A stretch of 43,766 nucleotides of DNA, taken from NCBI GenBank assembly GCA_016286145.1, contig JAEESD010000003.1, positions 1 through 43,766 on the forward strand, read 5' to 3'. The notes beneath the pieces were generated by a model, which worked only from the letters and a program-made list of their open reading frames with translations, was not told where the DNA came from and did no database searches. Positions 29,713 through 37,230 of the stretch are shown here, one piece after another (position 1 is the stretch's first letter; the number at the start of each line of letters is the position of its first letter). The position numbers were made by a program, and so were the translations under genes. Source of the stretch: Bacteroidales bacterium. GTDB lineage: Bacteria; Bacteroidota; Bacteroidia; Bacteroidales; UBA932.

Positions 29713-30804
29713 TTAATTAGCATCCTGAGGAACCTCATACTCGCTGGTAGCAGTAGCCTCCCAGTCAACGATGTCAGGAGAGTACTTGATTTCGTCGATG
29801 GAGAACACAAGGTTAAGATTGTACTTGGTATTCTTTGCGAAAGAAGTCAGCGGAACAGTATCACCAGCAGTAAGATTGATAGTCTTAGAAGCAGTTGAAA
29901 CAACTCCATTATGCGTTACTGTGTAAGTAACATTCAGCACATCCTGACCTGCAGTAAGAGTTTGAGGGATAACCAGGAAAGAGGTTCCCTGCTGAACATA
30001 GCTGGTTGTCAGATTCGCAGAAGCTGATGAAAGGATGGTGCGAGTAGCATCGGTGGCAGGTTCGCCCCAGGTAACTGTAGGAGCATTGGTAAGATCATCA
30101 GCAACGGTAAGGGTAGCGTTGTCGTCAACTGTCACGGAAAGAGCCGTGATATTGAAAGTGTATCCGGTATATTCTTTCGCGATCTTAGCATTAACAGCAA
30201 TCTGGGAAAGAGCATGGTGGAACACAACGGGAACTCCATTATAAGTAGTCGCATCTGTTCCATCAGCATCATAGTTGTCGGTATTTGAAGAAGCCTCAAC
30301 GGCGTCACTCCACATAAGGTCATCTACCCAATCACCTGTAGTAGTCTGGAAATTGGAAACCGTGAGAGTCGCCTTGTTGTCAACAACGGAAATGGCGGCC
30401 TTGCTGCTTACATTAGCATATGGAGAATAGCCCATGAAAACGAGGGAGCCAGTAAGAGGCCAGTAGTCAACACTTGCCCTATTTCTCCAAGCCTCGCTAT
30501 TCGCGGTACTCTGTGCATCAAGACCATAAGTAATCTGAGTTGCAGCGCTGGCGCTGGCACCAATCCACACACTGGCGGAGTGGTTGGCGCTCCAACTTTC
30601 TGTCTGGTAAAGACCCCAGATACCGAAAGCGGGATCTGTAGGAGCGTAGTAAGTTTTATTGTTGATCGCCTTAGTCGCATTCTTGGCTGCAACAGCGTTG
30701 TAAGAGATCTCACGGCCCTTGCTGGCGGTGTTATCGATCTCAGTCTTTGAGCAGGCTGCGAGTGCTACGACTGCGGCAACTGCGATGATGAAATACTTTT
30801 TCAT
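29713..30804 (-). CDS. Fimbrillin family lipoprotein
   Basis: MKKYFIIAVAAVVALAACSKTE...AAKNATKAINNKTYYAP; VPVVFHHALSQIAVNAKIA; KNTKYNLNLVFSIDE. Confidence 0.82.
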   Translation of the reverse strand: MKKYFIIAVAAVVALAACSKTEIDNTASKGREISYNAVAAKNATKAINNKTYYAPTDPAFGIWGLYQTESWSANHSASVWIGASASAATQITYGLDAQSTANSEAWRNRASVDYWPLTGSLVFMGYSPYANVSSKAAISVVDNKATLTVSNFQTTTGDWVDDLMWSDAVEASSNTDNYDADGTDATTYNGVPVVFHHALSQIAVNAKIAKEYTGYTFNITALSVTVDDNATLTVADDLTNAPTVTWGEPATDATRTILSSASANLTTSYVQQGTSFLVIPQTLTAGQDVLNVTYTVTHNGVVSTASKTINLTAGDTVPLTSFAKNTKYNLNLVFSIDEIKYSPDIVDWEATATSEYEVPQDAN

Positions 30805-30849
30805 GATTGATTATTATTTGTTTAATTATTATTCTGTAAGTCTGTAAAT

Positions 30850-31977
30850 TTAGTCAAGAATATTAATAGTTGACATCTCTACAACTACCCAATCTGTGAC
30901 TGTGGGATCGAAGAGGATCTCGTTAAGTTTGAAATTGAGAGTGTACATGTACTTCTTACCAGGCTCCCAAGCGGAGATTGCCTCAGCGGGATTATACTCG
31001 GTTGCACCTTCCTTAACCTTGGTCCAAGGAGCGGCAACGGTAACGGTACCGGTAATAGGATCGCTGTTGGTCTGCTCCATTGTGTAGGAGATAGTGATCT
31101 TTGTTCCGGGAACTTCTGCGACGTATCCAGGATCACCAGGGGTGCCAGACTCGTCAACATGAACGTATGCGGGCTGAGGGATCATAACGTTTGCATCTCC
31201 ATAAGTTGCTGCTGCTGCATCGTTAGCGGCATAGACAATTTCCTGAGCAGTAGCATAGTAAGCCCAATTCTCAGACTGAGTAGCGTTGTCAGTCCAAGAG
31301 AAAGCGCCATTTGCGTAAGCGAGATCACCAGAGAGATCAATGTTGTTCAGAGTCACACTGTTAAGGGTGAAAGTAACATCTGCGGAATAATCCTCATTGG
31401 TACGCGCGCGGAACTGAATCTGCGAAAGAGCGTGATTGAATACCATAGGAAGCGCGTCTGCCCTGCGGGAACCTTCGTTGTTTGCAAGCATCAGGTCAAC
31501 AGTCTTGTTGGAGTTGCTGATGGTGTAATCTGCGAAGGTAGCCTGAGGCTTCTTGCTGGTAGCATCCCAACCGGTGGTTGAAGGAGCAACGGTGGAAGGG
31601 TGAACAGCAAGGAAGCTGATCTTTCCGGTGAACGGCCAGTAGTAATAATGATCAGCGTTTCTCCAAGCATTCGTACGGCTCTGAGGGCCACCGCAGTAAG
31701 AGATGGTAAGGTTGCTCATAAAGTTAGAAGCATCGTCAGTTGCGAACTCAGAGAAGTCGCCCTCCTCAGACTGCCAACCCCACACCTGGAAGGTGTTGTC
31801 AGTAGCATAAGTAGTACCGCTAATAATAGCGTTGTTGGCCTTGGTGGCCTTCTTGGTCACGGCAGTGAAGCCGATCTCATCGTTGAGAGTGTTGGGACCG
31901 TTGAGGTCGAAGCTCTCTTTGTTGCAAGCTGCAAGCGCTACCAGCGCTGCTGCGAGAATCAATTGATTTGTTTTCAT
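30850..31977 (-). CDS. Fimbrillin family lipoprotein
   Basis: Start reassigned to the ATG at 31977 (MKTNQLILAAALVALAACNKE); KKATKANNAIISGTTY; LPMVFNHALSQIQFRAR; WEPGKKYMYTLNFKLNE. Confidence 0.82.
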   Translation of the reverse strand: MKTNQLILAAALVALAACNKESFDLNGPNTLNDEIGFTAVTKKATKANNAIISGTTYATDNTFQVWGWQSEEGDFSEFATDDASNFMSNLTISYCGGPQSRTNAWRNADHYYYWPFTGKISFLAVHPSTVAPSTTGWDATSKKPQATFADYTISNSNKTVDLMLANNEGSRRADALPMVFNHALSQIQFRARTNEDYSADVTFTLNSVTLNNIDLSGDLAYANGAFSWTDNATQSENWAYYATAQEIVYAANDAAAATYGDANVMIPQPAYVHVDESGTPGDPGYVAEVPGTKITISYTMEQTNSDPITGTVTVAAPWTKVKEGATEYNPAEAISAWEPGKKYMYTLNFKLNEILFDPTVTDWVVVEMSTINILD

Positions 31978-32020
31978 AAAAATTTGATTGTTTATAAAAT
32001 GGTTTAACATAAATAATATT

Positions 32021-33058
32021 CTAAATAGTAATAGGAATGTCTTCCTGATCCCAATCGTCGACGCCTGGCTGGAAGCCTCCGCCGCCGGCGGTAGGATTGT
32101 CTGGAGGAGTAATCTCGATAGTCTCATCGATAATCTCGATAGTCTGATCTTCGATGTTCTCCTCAGACATGAATTCGTCGGTGATGTCGCGAGTCCAGGA
32201 AACGGTATCTCCACCAACTGTCTTTATTATAATAGTAAGGAGGAGTCGGCTCTCAACATTCGGGTTCTTACCGAAGGTATTGAACTGGCCGACTACTATA
32301 TCATTAGTATCTGTGTCAAATCCGGCCTGCATGTCGAACATGAGGGTAACGTCTGTGTCTGTCTTACCCTCTTCCTTAGGAAGGCCGATAAAGTTGGATG
32401 CAATCTGTCCGGTAAGCAGAGCGCGGGCGGAGGCCATGTACTGCTCGTTCTTAATGCGGACGGAAATCCTCCAGGTCTCGACTACGCTTTCAGCCTCAGC
32501 CTCGATAGTCTGAGTGCCGGAGATATTCTTAACCTCAATATCCTGATGGCTCACGAAGAGGTGGTCAGGCTCGTAGATAACAGCGCTCTCCTGAACCTTC
32601 TTAAGAGCCATTGCCCAGACTTCATCCTCACCGTCTGCCTTTGTCGAGCTTGCGAGCTTACCGTAGCGGAGAGCATTAAGCATGCTGGACTTAAGGGCAG
32701 AGGAAACTTCGTTGGTGTAAGCCTCGATGGTATTGTAGTTCTGATCGTTACGAACGAGGGTAGCCTCAGTATCGAAGTTGTAGGCGATGAACTTGTAATG
32801 GCCAGGGGCGATGGAGACGCGACCACCCTTTGCAGGAAGGTAAGTCTCAGTAACGAAGTCGTAGGTAGTGGGATCGAAGAACATGACGCGCATCATTTCA
32901 GGATCGGGCAGACGCTCGAACTTACCGTTGACGCGGATGTTCAGGTTGATATTGAGCTTGAGGTCGATGATGGCGTTGCCATACTCCAGCTCACGCCTCT
33001 CACAGCTCGTGAGAACCGCGAGAATCGCAAATACAAGTATGAACAGACGTCTTCTCAT
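32021..33058 (-). CDS. DUF5119/FimB-Mfa2-like fimbrial anchor-type lipoprotein
   Basis: LAVLTSCERRELEY; MRVMFFDPTTYDFVTETYLPAKGGRVSIAPGHYKFIAYNFDTEATLVRND. Confidence 0.78.
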   Translation of the reverse strand: MRRRLFILVFAILAVLTSCERRELEYGNAIIDLKLNINLNIRVNGKFERLPDPEMMRVMFFDPTTYDFVTETYLPAKGGRVSIAPGHYKFIAYNFDTEATLVRNDQNYNTIEAYTNEVSSALKSSMLNALRYGKLASSTKADGEDEVWAMALKKVQESAVIYEPDHLFVSHQDIEVKNISGTQTIEAEAESVVETWRISVRIKNEQYMASARALLTGQIASNFIGLPKEEGKTDTDVTLMFDMQAGFDTDTNDIVVGQFNTFGKNPNVESRLLLTIIIKTVGGDTVSWTRDITDEFMSEENIEDQTIEIIDETIEITPPDNPTAGGGGFQPGVDDWDQEDIPITI

Positions 33059-33061
33059 CGT

Positions 33062-35515
33062 TTATTTCCTAACTTCTTTTTTCTTGTTCGCATGGAACAG
33101 ATAAGTGAGTGTTATCTTAGCGTCGGTAACACCGAAATATTGTGATTTACCACTATATTGGTAAACAAGGTGCTGGTTGGAGGTCTTCTCAATATAATAA
33201 CGCCACTGGGTAAACATAGGACCGAATCCGATTCCAAAGTTCATGCTCCAGTTCTCGTTGAAGACCAGGCTGTATCCAAGGCCCAGGGAAGCGAGGATCT
33301 CCTCACCCTGATAACCCTTTCCATTGTGTTCGAAGTCATAGTAGCCAGCTCCAACAGAGAGCGAAGCGTACCATCCTTCGAGTATCCTCTCGGTCCCGCC
33401 GGGATTGAAAGGAGTAGCGAACTTACTGCCAGGATACCATCTCGTTCCGAGGGTCCAGTGGAGAAGTTCGGCGCACTCTGCGTTGTTGTCCCATGCACGC
33501 CAAGGGGCAGTTCCGAGATAGTCTGCGTAGATGCTCCAGTGATCTCCTACGGGAACCTCGATACCAGCCTGAATCGGGACGACATGGAAGCCGGTGCCGA
33601 CGGTGGCGAGGTTGGGAAGGAAGTTATATGTAGCAGCCACTACGGGAACTTTGTTTATAATAGTATCATATTGAGGCTCCTCGACGGGGATATACTCAGC
33701 GACTGAATCCTCACCCTGCTTAACTGCCTTGGTGTAAATACCAGGGAGACGCTCGATGCGGCTGAGAGTATCCTTGCTGACGATCTGGGTTGTAGTAGTA
33801 GTATCGTTCTGCTCAACAACCTCCTCAAGCTCTGCAGGAGCCTCGGTAGTCTCGTTACGATCTTCTGCAAGACCGATAGACTGGCTACGGAGAGGATCGA
33901 AGCACTTCTCGCGTACAGTCTCGTATGCAGGATGATTCTTAAGGGCTTTTTCCTTCTCGTCTGCAGAAGCGTTGCTGTCGATGATCTCGCAGATCTCTTT
34001 CTTATCCTTGTCGCTGAGGGAATCCTCTGCGAGAACGGCCTTACGAAGTCCGTTCCAATTCTCTCCGGCAGACCTGGTGTGGAGCCTGTCCTTAAGCTCG
34101 GGAGCCTGCTCGGAGATATAGTCTGCGACAGCCTGAGCCCTTTCGCGGGCAAGACGATCGTTGACCGAGGTAGGTCCATCGGGAGAGGCAGCGCCTACGA
34201 TGTCATACTCATCAGCTGCAGAAGGATTCTCGCGGAAGAAGGCCACCATCTCGTCAAGGGCTTTCTTGTTGTCCTTATAGTTAGGATCGAGCTTGCTGGA
34301 GCCGTTGCGGAAGGAAACGCCCATTCCGGCAACACCCTTATCAGCAGAAGAAGCTGTATCCTTTCCTTCAGCTGTTCCAGAAGCCGCAGCCGCGGAAGAA
34401 GAAGGAGCAGAATCAGCAGGAGCGATAGACTGGCGGCGGAGAGCACCGAAGCAGTTGTCACGGACAGTCTGATATGCAGGGTGATTCTTAAGAGCGGCCT
34501 CTTTCTCGTCTGCAGAAGCATTGCTGTCGATAATTGCGCAGAGCTGCTGCTTATCGGTACTGCTGAGAGAATCCTCGGCAAGAATAGCATTGCGCAGACC
34601 ATTCCAGTCTTCGCCTGCAGCCTTGATGTGGAGCTTACCCTTAAGCTCAGGAGCTTTCTCGGAGATATAATCGGCAATTGCCTTAGCCCTCATAAGAGCG
34701 AGGCGATTGTTTGCGGAAGTAGGTCCCTCAGGAGAAGCTGCGCCGGCGATAACATAATCATCTGCAGCAGAAGGATTCTCACGGAAGAAAGCGACCATAG
34801 CGTTCAGAGCATCGACGGTCTCTTTGTTGGTGAGATCCAGCTTGCTGGAGCCATTAGCGAAGGAAACACCCATTCCGGGAACGGATGCATTGGTGTTTAC
34901 AAGGCCAAATACAGCAGCGCTGCTGAGCTTAAGAGAGATTTCAGCATAGCGCAGGGAGCGGAAATACTTTGAATAAAGACGCTTGTAGTTAGGATCCGCT
35001 TTGATGAGGGACTCTTTCTCATCTGCCTTTGAATCGGAATCAATAACGAGAAGGAGCTCGGTACGGGAAGCGGCATCGAGGGATTTGTCTGCAGCGACAT
35101 AAGCCCTGAACTGCTCCCACGCCTCGGAAACCGAGATCACCTTAACAGTCGGCTTCGAATCGGGGAAGAGAGAAAGAACGAAATCCTTGACGGAAGCAGC
35201 ACGGCGAGCCGAGAGAGCCTTGTTGTAAGCCTCGTTTCCTTCAGGTGAGGAGTAAGCGATAACCTCTACATCGATGTTACCGTCTGTAGCCTCGAGAAGC
35301 TGACGCAGAGAAATAAGGCTTGACTCATTGTTCATGTAGTTTGACCTCAGCTCGGCGTTGTCGAACGGGAAATGGACTCTTACGCGCTCAATCTCGTTAG
35401 CGCGAAAATCACGTGCGCGTACAAAAAAAGCGTTGCAAAGCACAAACAAGACTACCATCGCGACCTTGGCTGCGATGGAGGCGAAAAACTTCGCTGTAAT
35501 ACGTCCTGTTTGCAT
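33062..35515 (-). CDS. OmpA-like/DUF3575 outer-membrane protein with three tandem OmpA-like modules
   Basis: Three repeats (aa ~44-193, 214-364, 397-547); C-terminal barrel-like YNFLPNLATVGTGFHVVPIQAGIEVPVGDHWSIYADYLGTAPWRAW. Confidence 0.8.
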   Translation of the reverse strand: MQTGRITAKFFASIAAKVAMVVLFVLCNAFFVRARDFRANEIERVRVHFPFDNAELRSNYMNNESSLISLRQLLEATDGNIDVEVIAYSSPEGNEAYNKALSARRAASVKDFVLSLFPDSKPTVKVISVSEAWEQFRAYVAADKSLDAASRTELLLVIDSDSKADEKESLIKADPNYKRLYSKYFRSLRYAEISLKLSSAAVFGLVNTNASVPGMGVSFANGSSKLDLTNKETVDALNAMVAFFRENPSAADDYVIAGAASPEGPTSANNRLALMRAKAIADYISEKAPELKGKLHIKAAGEDWNGLRNAILAEDSLSSTDKQQLCAIIDSNASADEKEAALKNHPAYQTVRDNCFGALRRQSIAPADSAPSSSAAAASGTAEGKDTASSADKGVAGMGVSFRNGSSKLDPNYKDNKKALDEMVAFFRENPSAADEYDIVGAASPDGPTSVNDRLARERAQAVADYISEQAPELKDRLHTRSAGENWNGLRKAVLAEDSLSDKDKKEICEIIDSNASADEKEKALKNHPAYETVREKCFDPLRSQSIGLAEDRNETTEAPAELEEVVEQNDTTTTTQIVSKDTLSRIERLPGIYTKAVKQGEDSVAEYIPVEEPQYDTIINKVPVVAATYNFLPNLATVGTGFHVVPIQAGIEVPVGDHWSIYADYLGTAPWRAWDNNAECAELLHWTLGTRWYPGSKFATPFNPGGTERILEGWYASLSVGAGYYDFEHNGKGYQGEEILASLGLGYSLVFNENWSMNFGIGFGPMFTQWRYYIEKTSNQHLVYQYSGKSQYFGVTDAKITLTYLFHANKKKEVRK
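33875..34876 (-). repeat. Two closely related tandem coding repeats (34424-34876 and 33875-34327)
   Basis: Protein repeats GMGVSFxNGSSKLD...MVAFFRENPSAAD-Y-I-GAASP-GPTS-N-RLA...NHPAY-TVR--CF--LR-QSI are both 151 aa and predominantly identical. Confidence 0.85.
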
Positions 35516-35591
35516 TTTGCTCTTAAAAATTCTGTTTCGTTAACGGTGCCGGTCTGCCAACCGCAGGTCCGAACTTCACCGATAACGGATG

Positions 35592-35621
35592 CAAAGGTAT
35601 AAAGAAATTTCACATTACAAA
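35592..35621 (-). promoter_or_regulatory. Promoter of the fimbrial operon: -33 TTTG (35621-35618), 18 bp, -7 TACCTTTG (35599-35592)
   Basis: Plus-strand CAAAGGTA and CAAA at near-consensus spacing; leader of about 70-75 nt to the ATG at 35515. Confidence 0.55.
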
Positions 35622-35723
35622 AAGAATTTTTACTTATTTTTGAAAATAATTGTCGATTCATAAACAAGGGTAATAAAATGTTTTTTTGAAACATAAAGAT
35701 TGAGTTTAGAGGGGGTTTGAGGG

Positions 35724-35758
35724 GGGGTAGGTGTTTCGAAACGTTTCGATTCTACCCC
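35724..35758. promoter_or_regulatory. Candidate operator: 14-bp perfect palindrome TCGAAACGTTTCGA (35736-35749) nested between GGGGTAG and CTACCCC arms
   Basis: Direct inspection. It lies in an unusually long (about 465 bp) intergenic region between the fimbrial operon and a regulator gene. Confidence 0.5.
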
Positions 35759-35949
35759 GAATTCACCCCAAAATAACACAGAATGCACTCCAAGGGGCAT
35801 TTCACGTTTTAAAAATGCTTTCCGAATTGCAAAAGTCTTTTTGAAACGTATAAATAAATCAAAAACAAAGGTCATTTTAGGCATCTTTAATGGCAAAAAA
35901 GTCGAAAATAAATAATTTTCCTATTGCCGGATAATCAGGAAATTATGTA

Positions 35950-35957
35950 TATATTTG
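35950..35957 (+). promoter_or_regulatory. -7 element TATATTTG for the AraC-type regulator
   Basis: Matches TAnnTTTG, 23 nt before the ATG at 35981. Confidence 0.4.
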
Positions 35958-35980
35958 GTAAGGAAAAGCACTCAGAGACC

Positions 35981-37228
35981 ATGAAAACGCTCAAGAAAAT
36001 CTGCTGCCTGGTTCTATCATACGCCGCTATAACGGTATACGCAGGCCTCTTATACGCCCAGAACGAAGTTCAGACCCTCAACTCTGAAATAACTTGTACC
36101 GCAGAGTGTCCAGTAGATGGATCAATGTGGATGGGAACCAACGGGGAAGGATTATATAGAATAGGAAAGAATGGGAACAAACTTCATTTCAGTGCTGAGA
36201 GCGGCAAAATCGGATCTGACTATATAATACATATCTGTTTTGATAAAAACGGCAGGCTCTGGGTTTTTGATAAAAGCGGGTCGCTTACTTCATACACACA
36301 CGAAGAAGGATTTAAGAAAACTAATCTCGGCATAGGCGAAATTTCGAAAGCAATTCTGCTCCCAAAAGAGGAGAAAATAATGATCGCTGGTGTGACGAAA
36401 TTCTTCGCTTTCGACACAAAGTCCGCAAGCCTGATAGAACTCTCGGAAATTCCCTTTAGACCTAACGAATTAAGACTCTCGTCAGACTCTTCTTACGTCT
36501 GGATGTTTGGAGACAATAAGGTTGCTAAGCTTAACCCTGAAGGCACGCTATCCGAAGTAAAGGATGACAACGATATTTCAAATTCGAAACCTTTAGAATT
36601 TGAAACATATGCCGAACGGAAGCCTAAAGGAGTGGGGATTTCCTGGATTATCGTAATATGTTTATCTGTTATTCTGCTATCTATACTCTTCGCATTTTTG
36701 ATTGCCAGAATTAGGACAAACTATCTGAACAAGAAGTCTTCGACCCACAGCGATCTCTACGCGGGCATCTCTGAAGTGGAGCATAAAACTGTAGTTGAAG
36801 AAGCAAAGACAGAAGCCGAAATCGAGCCGAAAACAGAGCCCGAAAAGCCAGTAGTAAAGCCGGCAAAAGAGAGTGTTCCTGTGACGAAATTCGAGCCGAA
36901 GAACACTGAGTTTACGACACGGGTTATGATGCTTATTCAGGAGCATATCTCCGAGCCCGACTTCGATGTAGAGGCTATCGCCGCTCTTACCGGGATAAGC
37001 CGCATCCACGTCAACAGAAAGCTCAAGGCCGAGGGTTCTCCCTCCCCTTCTGTACTTATTAAAGAAAGAAGGATGGATATGGCGAAGTACCTTCTCCTTC
37101 AGGGCGATTTATCATTCTCGCAGATCGCCTCAGAATGCGGTTTTCGCTCACCGTCGTACTTTACTACGGCATTTAAGGATTATACAGGACTTACGCCTTC
37201 GGAATTTGTGGCCCAGAATAGGCTCTAG
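35981..37228 (+). CDS. Membrane-spanning one-component regulator: exported short propeller-like sensor, TM, AraC/HTH_18 domain
   Basis: Signal peptide MKTLKKICCLVLSYAAITVYAGLLYAQ; SMWMGTNGEGLYRIG and NGRLWVFDKSGSL Reg_prop-like blades; TM SWIIVICLSVILLSILFAFLIA; HTH VEAIAALTGISRIHVNRKLKAEG...IASECGFRSPSYFTTAFKDYTGLTPSEF. Confidence 0.82.
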   Translation: MKTLKKICCLVLSYAAITVYAGLLYAQNEVQTLNSEITCTAECPVDGSMWMGTNGEGLYRIGKNGNKLHFSAESGKIGSDYIIHICFDKNGRLWVFDKSGSLTSYTHEEGFKKTNLGIGEISKAILLPKEEKIMIAGVTKFFAFDTKSASLIELSEIPFRPNELRLSSDSSYVWMFGDNKVAKLNPEGTLSEVKDDNDISNSKPLEFETYAERKPKGVGISWIIVICLSVILLSILFAFLIARIRTNYLNKKSSTHSDLYAGISEVEHKTVVEEAKTEAEIEPKTEPEKPVVKPAKESVPVTKFEPKNTEFTTRVMMLIQEHISEPDFDVEAIAALTGISRIHVNRKLKAEGSPSPSVLIKERRMDMAKYLLLQGDLSFSQIASECGFRSPSYFTTAFKDYTGLTPSEFVAQNRL

Positions 37229-37230
37229 GG

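Noticed and set aside
31988-33145. 385-aa plus-strand ORF opposite the DUF5119 gene
   Set aside because: Antisense shadow with no domain or start context. The minus-strand gene has a lipobox and family motifs.
35711-35731. G5...G7 tract as a phase-variable homopolymer or G-quadruplex
   Set aside because: Only two long G-runs and a single G7 that is not in a CDS or between -33 and -7 elements. Too weak without population read data.
35630-35896. 88-aa minus ORF in the pilus-regulator intergenic region
   Set aside because: It spans the palindrome and G-tracts, has AT-driven composition and no good start or promoter. More likely regulatory DNA than coding.
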